From Pseudomonadota bacterium (lineage in GTDB: Bacteria; Pseudomonadota; Gammaproteobacteria; Steroidobacterales; Steroidobacteraceae), in NCBI GenBank assembly GCA_021808195.1, contig JAKBCE010000182.1, forward strand, positions 1 to 5,043: DNA of 5,043 nt. The letters are read 5' to 3'. Shown here piece by piece: positions 1 through 5,043 of this stretch. The position numbers were made by a program, and so were the translations under genes. Each line of letters opens with the position of its first letter. Positions within the stretch are counted from its first letter, which is position 1. Below the pieces are notes generated by a model. It did not search any database. It saw nothing but the letters and a program-made list of their open reading frames with translations, and had not been told where the DNA came from.

Positions 1-317
1 CGCAGTTTCAGCCCGACATCGTCAAGATCGACATGGCGTTGACGCGCGAGATCCACACTGACCGGGTGCGCAGGACCATCACCCGTTCCATCGCGCAGAT
101 GTGCGCACAGCTCGGCATCACGGTGATCGCCGAGGGCATCGAATCGTTCGATGAGGCGTTGTGTCTGCGCGACCTCGGCATTCATCTGCTGCAGGGCTAC
201 TACTTTGCCCGCCCGCAGCTGGAGGCGCTGCCGCCGATTGCCCACGAAGCATTCGATGCACTGCGCGGCGCGTTCGACGCGCACGCCTACAAGGCCGTGC
301 CATTCGTCGCGCGCTAG
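1..317 (+). CDS. EAL-domain cyclic-di-GMP phosphodiesterase, 3' end (partial)
   Basis: This is the C-terminal ~104 residues of an EAL domain, which hydrolyses cyclic di-GMP to pGpG. The gene enters from the left edge in the frame beginning at base 3 and ends with TAG at 315-317; the ATG at 33 is internal, not a start. Visible motifs, in order, are PDIVKID (the lysine is the conserved active-site residue), AEGIES (catalytic-loop glutamate) and LLQGYYFARP (conserved glutamine, then the usual QGYxFxxP end). The EAL signature itself, the metal-binding asparagine and the DDFG-type segment lie outside the window, so activity cannot be fully judged, but every key residue expected here is present. 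The VRRTITRSIAQMCAQLGI stretch resembles EAL domains of stand-alone or BLUF-EAL proteins; the N-terminal sensor, if any, is not visible. About 35 residues follow the QGY motif with no recognisable domain. Confidence 0.9.
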   Translation, partial: QFQPDIVKIDMALTREIHTDRVRRTITRSIAQMCAQLGITVIAEGIESFDEALCLRDLGIHLLQGYYFARPQLEALPPIAHEAFDALRGAFDAHAYKAVPFVAR

Positions 318-582
318 AGGCGCGCTGCGCACGCACAGCACACAGGCAGCCGCACCTCTCCTGACCTGCTGCCCGGACTCCCCGGTGACAGCAAATTGCA
401 TGCCGCATCACCGAATCGCAACGTAAACAAGCGGTTGTGGCCCACACCGTTCGGGGCCGGGCCGCAAGCGTAAAATCCTTCGACGCCGCCTGCAGTGCGA
501 AGATCTTGATGCCGGCACCTCCGAGGACCGCACAATCGCGCGCACTGTCTAAGACATCGCGCCATCGACTGCGTCACATTTC
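318..582. other. intergenic region, no gene recognised
   Basis: This gap follows the EAL gene and holds no convincing coding frame: open stretches on both strands lack a good ribosome site and have unremarkable composition. GCGCGC inverted repeats around the EAL stop codon (about 309-325) and a small bulged hairpin near 432-449 can form, but neither is followed by a T-run, so no intrinsic terminator is supported. The motif TAAAAT at 471-476 looks like a -10 box but has no -35 partner at the right spacing. Confidence 0.5.
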
Positions 583-612
583 TTGCCGTTACCCCGACGC
601 CTCTGCTATATA
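583..612 (+). promoter_or_regulatory. candidate sigma70 promoter for the S53 protease gene
   Basis: A -35-like TTGCCG (583-588) and a -10-like TATATA (607-612) are separated by 18 bp, with a TG at 604-605 giving an extended -10 element. This is the most AT-rich spot in an otherwise GC-rich region. Transcription would begin near 619-621, giving a leader of roughly 200 nt before the protease start. An alternative -10 (TATATT, 609-614) matches the consensus better but has poorer spacing. The call rests on motif resemblance only. Confidence 0.4.
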
Positions 613-645
613 TTGGCCACAACTCCAAAGACAAAAATTTAAACC

Positions 646-678
646 AAGGCGTGGAGGACTCTCCCGGCGGAGCGCCTT
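646..678 (+). promoter_or_regulatory. leader hairpin upstream of the protease
   Basis: AAGGCG at 646-651 is an exact reverse complement of CGCCTT at 673-678, enclosing 21 nt. Within it, GGAG (653-656) and CTCC (661-664) can form a nested 4-bp stem around GACT. No T-run follows, so this is not an intrinsic terminator. It lies in the predicted 5' leader and could be a structural or regulatory element. It does not match any riboswitch consensus I could recall. Confidence 0.35.
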
Positions 679-725
679 CCAACACGGTGAAATGGTTCAG
701 GGGATCGGCTACGTTATGTCAAGGG

Positions 726-743
726 GGATCCGGTAAGGGATCC
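726..743 (+). promoter_or_regulatory. GGATCC stem-loop covering a ribosome-binding-like site
   Basis: Two GGATCC hexamers (726-731 and 738-743) are self-complementary to each other and can form a 6-bp stem around the loop GGTAAG. The second arm overlaps AAGGGA (735-740), a Shine-Dalgarno-like sequence six bases before the ATG at 747. The loop also contains the TAA stop (734-736) of a 14-codon frame beginning at 692. The arrangement looks like a leader that could modulate initiation at 747, but function is inference. Confidence 0.3.
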
Positions 744-746
744 ATC

Positions 747-827
747 ATGCGACGCCCGCTTGCCGCGCCGGAGGACCGTGCGAGCGTCGCCGTCACCCAT
801 TTTGGGGAGCATCCAGATGCTTGCTAA
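747..827 (+). other. possible 26-codon leader ORF overlapping the protease start
   Basis: An ATG at 747, preceded at six bases by AAGGGA, opens a 26-residue frame (begins MRRPLAAPEDRAS) that ends with TAA at 825-827. It therefore reads through the protease ribosome site and over its ATG at 817 in another frame. The peptide has no recognisable domain, no run of a single amino acid suggesting attenuation, and no membrane segment. If translated, it would place the ribosome on the protease start and could couple the two. A chance short frame is equally possible. Confidence 0.2.
804..809 (+). promoter_or_regulatory. ribosome-binding site of the S53 protease
   Basis: GGGGAG lies seven bases before the ATG at 817. 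It decides the start: the in-frame TTG at 760 and GTG at 778 lack properly spaced sites and would put a charged, proline-rich stretch in front of the signal peptide. Confidence 0.7.
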
Positions 828-2790
828 GCAAACTCTTCCGCGATTGGCTCTATCAACGCTGTGCGCGATTGCCGCCGCAGCACCGGCAACGGCGCTTGCA
901 CGGCCCGGCCGCGATTTCAGCCGCAAAGCCGAAGACGCCGGACCTGCGGCCTCTTCGACCCAGATCACGAGCCAGATCATCCTCAACGTGACAAATCTGC
1001 ACGCGCTGAGGAATTACGTGCTCTCCACAGCGACCCCGGGTGATCCAAATTTCCATCACTTCCTGACGGTCGAGCAGTTTCGCGACCAGTTTGCTCCGTC
1101 GGACAAGAGCATTCACCAGCTCGTACACTATCTGCATTCCTATGGAATCACGGTCGACAAGATCTATCGCGATCACCTCGACATCACGATCAGTGGCACG
1201 GCGGCGCAACTGAACGCAGCGTTCTCCACGCAAGAGCGCATGTATCGTCGCGACGGTAAGACGTTCTACCGACCGGCGTGGAAATACTCCCTCCCGGGAA
1301 ATCTCGGCCAGATGGTGCTTTCGGTGCCGGGATTGAGCAATGAGCCGGCGAGCTTCCGACCGATGATTGCGCACCTCGGCCACGGCATTTACCAGAAAAT
1401 GGTCGCGCCGACGATCCAGTGGCCCCACAACGGCACTGCGAGCGGCGTACCGGGCGATTACACCGTGGGCGATGTTGCCAATTTCTACAACATCAACCCG
1501 CTGTATCACCAGGGCATCACGGGCCGACATCAGACCATCGGCATCATGACGCTCGCCAACTTCAACCGCGCGGATGTCTACGCCTACTGGAACGCCATCG
1601 GCCTGAAGGTTAAGAAGAACCGCGTCTCGAAGGTGATGGTCGACGGCGGCACGCCGGTCGCAGCCAATGCCGGTGACGATGAGACGTCGCTTGACGTCGA
1701 GCAGTCCGGCGGCATCGCCCCCGATGCGCGCATTCAGGTGTACATCGCACCGAACACCAACCAGGGCTTCCTCGATCTGTTCTATACGGCCGCCTCGATG
1801 AACCGTGCCGACACCGTGTCGATCAGCTGGGGCGAACCCGAGGAGCTGTACTTTGCGGCACTGAACGGCGGAACGGATTACACCGGACAGTTGCGCGCGA
1901 TGGATCAGGCGCTGCTCGAAGGGGCCGCTCAGGGCCAGTCTTACTTCGCCGCTTCGGGCGATTCCGGTGCGTACGACATCAACAACTCGCAGATTGCGCC
2001 GATCCCGCAGTACTCCGAGCAACTCTCCGTTGATGCACCGGCGTCGGATCCGACCATCACGGCGGCAGGCGGCCTCACCATCAACGCCACGATCCCCGGC
2101 ATCGCGAACCTCGGCTGCCCGGCCATTCCGATTGCCCAGCAGCAGGTGTGGGGCTGGGACTACCTGCTGAACGCCTGGGGGAGCTGCCTCGGTCTGACGA
2201 CTGCCGATCTGTTTCCGGTCGGCGGCGGCGGCGGCGTGAGCTCGTTCTGGCATATGCCGTCTTATCAGCGCCAGACCATGGGCATGCAGCGTACCGAGCC
2301 GGGCCAGAGCCTCTACCAGTACCCGAATCCGCCGAGCACCACCGGCGGCACGGATCTGATCGACCTGCCGGCAAATTTCCTTGGTCGCAATGTGCCGGAT
2401 CTGTCGCTCAACGCCGATCCTGAGACCGGCTACATCGTCATCGACTGCACGGACTTCCCGGAACCGGCCAATCCGCTGTGCGCGGCCTCCGGTTTCGGCG
2501 GTACGAGCTTTGTTGCACCGCAGCTCAATGGCATGACCGCGCTGATCGATCAGGCCTCCGGCGGACGCGTCGGCCTGCTCAACCCGACGGTCTATGCCTT
2601 GCAGAACGAGCTCGGCTATGGCCGCAACTCACCTTTCATGGACGTCACTGCAGGGGACAACTGGTTCTACCACGGCCTCCCGGGGTATGACGATGGATCG
2701 GGCATCGGTGCCATCAATGTTGCGCGCCTGGCGTTGATCTACTCGTTCCTCAACGGTGCGGACGACGGTCATGAGGGCGGTCATCACTGA
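817..2790 (+). CDS. secreted S53 family serine-carboxyl protease (sedolisin/kumamolisin type)
   Basis: A 657-residue preproprotein of the S53 family: endopeptidases, usually active at acid pH, with a subtilisin-like fold and a Ser-Glu-Asp triad. Residues 1-28 form a Sec signal peptide (K4 and R9, hydrophobic core, cleavage expected after ATALA). Residues ~45-185 match the pro-kumamolisin activation domain (FHHFLTVEQFRDQFAPS; later a GTAAQLNAAF segment), which folds the enzyme and is removed on activation. The catalytic domain begins near 205. Triad residues are E289 and D293 in DDETSLDVE and S564 in GGTSFVAP; D382 in AASGDSG is the oxyanion aspartate. D609 with the GYDDGSGIGAIN loop fits the C-terminal calcium site. 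The stretch between D382 and S564 is about 180 residues, longer than I recall for kumamolisin or sedolisin, and carries four cysteines (434, 457, 544, 555) that could pair. There is no C-terminal P or PPC domain; the protein ends in a short His/Asp/Gly-rich tail. It is a single-gene unit with its own terminator. The family call is secure; the substrate is unknown. Confidence 0.95.
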   Translation: MLAKQTLPRLALSTLCAIAAAAPATALARPGRDFSRKAEDAGPAASSTQITSQIILNVTNLHALRNYVLSTATPGDPNFHHFLTVEQFRDQFAPSDKSIHQLVHYLHSYGITVDKIYRDHLDITISGTAAQLNAAFSTQERMYRRDGKTFYRPAWKYSLPGNLGQMVLSVPGLSNEPASFRPMIAHLGHGIYQKMVAPTIQWPHNGTASGVPGDYTVGDVANFYNINPLYHQGITGRHQTIGIMTLANFNRADVYAYWNAIGLKVKKNRVSKVMVDGGTPVAANAGDDETSLDVEQSGGIAPDARIQVYIAPNTNQGFLDLFYTAASMNRADTVSISWGEPEELYFAALNGGTDYTGQLRAMDQALLEGAAQGQSYFAASGDSGAYDINNSQIAPIPQYSEQLSVDAPASDPTITAAGGLTINATIPGIANLGCPAIPIAQQQVWGWDYLLNAWGSCLGLTTADLFPVGGGGGVSSFWHMPSYQRQTMGMQRTEPGQSLYQYPNPPSTTGGTDLIDLPANFLGRNVPDLSLNADPETGYIVIDCTDFPEPANPLCAASGFGGTSFVAPQLNGMTALIDQASGGRVGLLNPTVYALQNELGYGRNSPFMDVTAGDNWFYHGLPGYDDGSGIGAINVARLALIYSFLNGADDGHEGGHH

Positions 2791-2815
2791 TACCTGAGGC
2801 GACCTGCGCCTGAGC

Positions 2816-2857
2816 AGGGCCTCTTTCCGCAGCCGCGGAAGGAGGCCCTTGCTTTTT
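2816..2857 (+). terminator. intrinsic terminator of the protease gene
   Basis: A near-perfect 14-bp stem, 2817-2830 against 2835-2848 with one G-T wobble, closes on the four-base loop AGCC. It can be extended by an A-T pair and is followed by TTGC and a run of five Ts (2853-2857). It starts 26 bases after the protease stop codon. This is a classical Rho-independent terminator reading rightwards. Confidence 0.9.
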
Positions 2858-3039
2858 AAGCTCCCCCGCGCGCACAGCGCATGGCGACCGTCGCGGCGGC
2901 TCCTCGGCTCATTGGGCGCGCTGGCACACCGCATTCCGCACGCAACCGGAACTCCGCCAGCCCACACCATCGCAGTCCTGCCGTGTGCGCTGCGCCGCGC
3001 GGGCCACTGCCCGTGCATCACCTCCCGGCCCCTGCCCGG
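2858..3039. other. intergenic stretch next to the tnpB relic
   Basis: No gene is supported here. On the minus strand the second frame of the tnpB relic stays open across this interval (including a GREVMHGQWPARRSAHG stretch), so it may hold the degraded C-terminal tail of TnpB and the right end of the old element. In intact elements that end is where the guide (omega) RNA is encoded. I cannot recognise a right-end hairpin, so this remains a suggestion. Confidence 0.3.
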
Positions 3040-3475
3040 TAGGGACTGAGCAGGCGGGGTGAGTTGGCGCAACCCCTCGCCCCGGATGTTCTTCGCCGCG
3101 CCTTCATCGCGGTCATGGCAAACCGCGCAGGCGGGGCCTCCCATCGCTTCGCGCTACCCAGTGCGGCCTTCACCGCCGCGCACTCGAAGCCGCGTCGGCC
3201 GCCCAGATAACATCGATCGATCTCGATCACGTGCCGTGCGGCCCACGCCGCCTTGTCGCGGATCTGCCGGCGCAGCTCCCCGAGCGCCACATCGCCCATG
3301 GCGCGGCGACAGTCCCGGCGTCCTTGGCGTGCCAGAGCCTTCACCTGGAGGTCCTCGAGCACCGGGATCCAGGCCTCGGCAGCCCGCGCCGCACTCACCC
3401 GGTACAGCGCATCACGCCTCAAATCCCCGATATGTCCGCGCAGCCGCGCAGCCGCGCAGCCGGTAGGCTCGACCG
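3040..3475 (-). pseudogene. tnpB: tnpB remnant (IS200/IS605 or IS607-type RNA-guided nuclease), truncated and frameshifted
   Basis: This is the C-terminal third of a TnpB protein, read right to left in two frames. The first frame (about 3475 to 3140) shows RLRGHIGDLRRDALYRVS, then VLEDLQVKALARQ with the RuvC-II glutamate (codon 3356-3354), then GELRRQIRDKAAW and VIEIDR, in the order seen in TnpB. The second frame (from about 3144) continues with ACAVCHDRDEGAAKNIRGEGL, the zinc-ribbon end and the RuvC-III HDRD aspartate (codon 3108-3106). The two join only through a one-base shift near 3133-3144. The first zinc-ribbon cysteine pair is lost: where a CSxCG motif is expected the relic reads GGRRGFECAA. 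The N-terminal half with the RuvC-I aspartate is missing; the frame closes at 3504-3506. No tnpA and no element ends were found. The relic cannot encode an active nuclease. Assignment rests on motif order and is solid; the exact ends are uncertain by tens of bases. Confidence 0.82.
3436..3459. repeat. three tandem copies of an 8-bp unit (CCGCGCAG)
   Basis: CCGCGCAG is repeated three times without change, followed by a partial fourth copy (CCG). It lies at the 5' edge of recognisable tnpB homology. As the unit is not a multiple of three, gain or loss of a copy by slippage shifts the frame, so this may be one of the lesions in the relic. Confidence 0.85.
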
Positions 3476-3527
3476 CAGGTCTTCGGTTCGGCCATGCGCG
3501 TATCTATCAGCTTCTGGAGCGAAACAT

Positions 3528-3546
3528 CAACCGGCGGGAACCAACG
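3528..3546. repeat. 19-bp direct repeat, copy 1
   Basis: CAACCGGCGGGAACCAACG matches the copy at 3621-3639 at 17 of 19 positions. The copies are 93 bp apart, start to start, and similarity does not extend beyond them. Confidence 0.7.
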
Positions 3547-3620
3547 TCTAATAGGCGTCGGAGAATTCAGCTGTGCCTCCTGATACGAAGTCGACGTGAA
3601 CTTCTCATCACGATACTGCA

Positions 3621-3639
3621 CAACTGGCGTGAACCAACG
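3621..3639. repeat. 19-bp direct repeat, copy 2
   Basis: CAACTGGCGTGAACCAACG differs from copy 1 (3528-3546) by a C-to-T and a G-to-T change. The 93-bp offset equals 31 codons, so both copies fall in the same reading frame on either strand. Confidence 0.7.
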
Positions 3640-3766
3640 GGAACACGAGCTTCCAGCCTCGCTTCCATCAGTGCCTACGGGGGACTGTGAGCACTCGCGG
3701 GCCCTGCTCTCTTTTTTTGGGCTGCCCCGTCAGAGCATCTTCGCCCGAGCACCGTCACAGACACGA

Positions 3767-3796
3767 GCGGGCGAGGCCCGTAAGAGCCCCGCCCGC
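3767..3796 (-). terminator. possible terminator hairpin downstream of the HExxE protein gene
   Basis: GCGGGCG (3767-3773) pairs with CGCCCGC (3790-3796), an A-C mismatch follows, then three more pairs around an 8-base loop. It lies about 80 bases beyond the stop of the leftward gene. There is no U-run after it in that direction, so it is at best an imperfect terminator or an mRNA-end stabiliser. Confidence 0.3.
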
Positions 3797-3826
3797 GAAA
3801 CATCATCATCATCTATGCGGGCTCGC

Positions 3827-3855
3827 CTCGGGATTCACCCCCGGACACGCCCGAG
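3827..3855. repeat. inverted repeat CTCGGG/CCCGAG just after the HExxE protein gene
   Basis: CTCGGG (3827-3832) and CCCGAG (3850-3855) are exact inverted repeats with a 17-base spacer, about 20 bases past the stop codon of the leftward gene. The hairpin could protect the transcript 3' end or assist termination. No T-run accompanies it. Confidence 0.4.
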
Positions 3856-3874
3856 ACCAGCCTCGAGACAACGC

Positions 3875-5029
3875 TCAGCCGTTGCCCCAACCGTCCCCAC
3901 CGCTGGGATAGGTGGTGCAGGCGTGCGCAGCGTTGTTGTACTCCGGCTGGATCCAGTACGCATGACCGTTCAGATCGACCCGGCTCGGATCGAAATACAC
4001 GGTCGTGGTCGGACCCGGCACCGCCGGCGGCGGCGGATTGATGGCGAGGAAACTGCACTCGTCACCGATCTCCTGACCGAACAGGCCATTGGCCTCCTCG
4101 TTCCACCAGCCCGTCGGCCAGTTGCCCGAGGTATTCGGGTCGGTGATGGTCTCGAACGTCTCGTGCGACAGGACACTGTTCGTGGAGTCCACCAACTGGC
4201 CGTTGCCGGTGTTCGGCCGCACCGAGCAGCCGCTCACGTCCTGGTACGGTTCGACCGTGTAGATCGCCAGGGTCGAGTTCGGGAACACCGAAGCATTGTG
4301 GTAGGCACAATAGCTGAAGGTGCTCGGATTGTCCGGCGAGTAGCACTGCCCGGACGGCTGGCACTCATCCTGGCCCGGCGGCAGGAAAATATCGTAGATG
4401 GCGTGAAAGCCCGTCGGCAGACCCAACGTGGTGGTCACCTCGTACACGATTTCCTGCATCTGAAAATCCGACAACGCGGTGCCGGGGGTCAGGCCGTTCA
4501 GCGTCACCATGATGGGTTTCGGAAACACGCGGTACCGATCGCCGTCATAGGCATGGACATACTGGTCGGTGATGTGAATCATCTGGCTGCGACCGAGATC
4601 GTGCAGGAAGCCGGCCGGATCACCCCAGCACGACGCAATGGAGTTGCATGACCCGTTGGTGGTCGTATCGACGTAGATCATGTACTCGGTGGCGCTCTGA
4701 ACCGTGTGTCCGCCGTGGTACTCCAGAGTGCCGGGATAGCGCGTGCTCTTATTGTTCTCCTGCCAGTCCCCTGACGAATCGCCGGGGCCGTTCCCGCGCA
4801 TCTCGAACCGCTGTGCGCTCTGCGCCATCCGGCCGGCCGTCGTGTTGGAGTACAACACGTGCGGAACGCCCTGATGCGCCTGCGCAACCACGCTGTGCGC
4901 GTAGCCGGACAGATCAACCGTCAGATGCAGCGCCTGCTCGGCGGCCTGGACCGGTGAGCAGGTGAGTACCGTCGCAACCGTCCCGGCCGCCGCGGCGAGC
5001 GCGAAAGACCATAAACGCGACCTTTGCAT
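3875..5029 (-). CDS. secreted EXORDIUM/PHI-1-like protein with HExxE motif
   Basis: A complete 384-residue exported protein. Residues 1-30 are a Sec signal peptide (R3 and R5, hydrophobic core, cleavage near VQAA). Cys24 follows V-L-T rather than a proper lipobox, so it is probably not a lipoprotein. The informative part is C-terminal: VLSHETFETITDP (H289, E290, E293, D297), then GWWNEEANGLFGQEIGDEC (E320, D323, C325), then NGHAYWIQPEYNNAAHAC (C371). This order of HExxE, EIGDxC and NG...Q.E..N...C parallels the plant EXORDIUM/phosphate-induced protein 1 family, where the pattern is HELAE...TNP...E.ADLC. HExxE suggests a metal site, possibly Zn-dependent hydrolysis, but no activity is established from sequence. 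Eight cysteines after the signal peptide (128, 134, 223, 229, 241, 268, 325, 371) suggest disulfides. The N-terminal half (about 31-280) matches nothing I recognise. The ATG at 5029 is set by GAGGAG seven bases upstream. Its promoter lies outside the window; the gene converges on the protease. Confidence 0.8.
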   Translation of the reverse strand: MQRSRLWSFALAAAAGTVATVLTCSPVQAAEQALHLTVDLSGYAHSVVAQAHQGVPHVLYSNTTAGRMAQSAQRFEMRGNGPGDSSGDWQENNKSTRYPGTLEYHGGHTVQSATEYMIYVDTTTNGSCNSIASCWGDPAGFLHDLGRSQMIHITDQYVHAYDGDRYRVFPKPIMVTLNGLTPGTALSDFQMQEIVYEVTTTLGLPTGFHAIYDIFLPPGQDECQPSGQCYSPDNPSTFSYCAYHNASVFPNSTLAIYTVEPYQDVSGCSVRPNTGNGQLVDSTNSVLSHETFETITDPNTSGNWPTGWWNEEANGLFGQEIGDECSFLAINPPPPAVPGPTTTVYFDPSRVDLNGHAYWIQPEYNNAAHACTTYPSGGDGWGNG

Positions 5030-5036
5030 GGAGTGA

Positions 5037-5042
5037 CTCCTC
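5037..5042 (-). promoter_or_regulatory. ribosome-binding site of the HExxE protein gene
   Basis: GAGGAG on the minus strand sits seven bases before the ATG at 5029, a near-ideal Shine-Dalgarno site that supports this start. Confidence 0.75.
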
Positions 5043-5043
5043 A

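Larger units (their letters stand above)
3476..3874. other. intergenic region with repeats, no gene recognised
   Basis: No confident gene lies here. It has lower GC in its middle (about 3490-3640) than its flanks, suggesting foreign or decayed sequence. On the minus strand one frame is open from 3729 to 3412 and contains RWFTPV and RWFPPV, encoded by the two copies of a 19-bp direct repeat, but it has no good start and matches no family I know. A run of seven Ts (3712-3718) follows a weak 5-bp stem (3689-3693 with 3705-3709). ATC is repeated four times at about 3802-3813. GC-rich inverted repeats lie at 3767-3796 and 3827-3855. Confidence 0.5.

Noticed and set aside
437..736. 99-codon frame starting with GTG upstream of the protease
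   Set aside because: There is no ribosome site or recognisable domain, and it overlaps the predicted promoter and leader structures.
620..760. Cyclic-di-GMP riboswitch in the protease leader, suggested by the neighbouring EAL gene
   Set aside because: The conserved core sequences of GEMM-I/II as I know them are not present.
760..816. Upstream TTG (760) or GTG (778) start for the protease
   Set aside because: GGAGGA (770-775) is only two bases from the GTG, and the added residues would spoil the signal peptide; the ATG at 817 has a correctly spaced GGGGAG.
853..2253. 466-codon open frame on the minus strand inside the protease gene
   Set aside because: It is antisense to the conserved S53 coding sequence, has arginine-rich low-sense composition and no domain; a GC-rich shadow.
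3540..3605. Integron attC-like site near GTCTAAT
   Set aside because: No matching GTTRRRY partner or attC-type imperfect palindrome was found.
3689..3718. Rightward intrinsic terminator before the T7 run
   Set aside because: The stem is only 5 bp with an 11-base loop, and no rightward gene ends here.
3596..4651. 351-codon open frame on the plus strand opposite the HExxE protein
   Set aside because: The opposite strand has a signal peptide, a good ribosome site and recognisable motifs; this frame has none and is arginine-rich.
4958..4960. Lipoprotein cysteine (C24) in the HExxE protein
   Set aside because: The residues before it (V-L-T) do not fit the lipobox, which needs G, A or S at -1.

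Overview
This is a GC-rich bacterial window, most likely from a gamma- or betaproteobacterium (Lysobacterales-like; a loose inference from codon use and gene families, since no marker gene is present). It holds two complete genes for secreted proteins, the 3' end of a cyclic-di-GMP signalling gene, and the scar of an IS200/IS605- or IS607-type element.

Layout. Positions 1-317 (+) are the last ~104 codons of an EAL-domain phosphodiesterase. Positions 318-816 are a long non-coding stretch. It contains a plausible sigma70 promoter (583-612) and a leader of about 200 nt with two hairpins and short reading frames, one of which overlaps the next start codon. Positions 817-2790 (+) encode a complete secreted S53 (sedolisin/kumamolisin) serine-carboxyl protease with signal peptide, pro-domain and full catalytic set, followed by a strong intrinsic terminator (2816-2857). 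About 3040-3475 (-) is a frameshifted, 5'-truncated tnpB remnant. Positions 3476-3874 have no recognisable gene but carry a 19-bp direct repeat (two copies, 93 bp apart) and GC-rich inverted repeats. Positions 3875-5029 (-) encode a complete secreted protein with an HExxE motif, resembling the EXORDIUM/PHI-1 family.

How they relate. The protease and the HExxE protein are convergent and are separated by the transposon scar, so they are not an operon. Both are exported, which fits a role outside the cytoplasm, such as degradation of protein or polymer in an acidic setting. That link is inference. The EAL gene is codirectional with the protease but about 500 bp away, and the protease has its own candidate promoter. 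I see no CRISPR array, tRNA, rRNA or intact mobile element. The points most worth a second look are the structured protease leader, the tnpB relic, the in-frame spaced repeat and the EXORDIUM-like protein.
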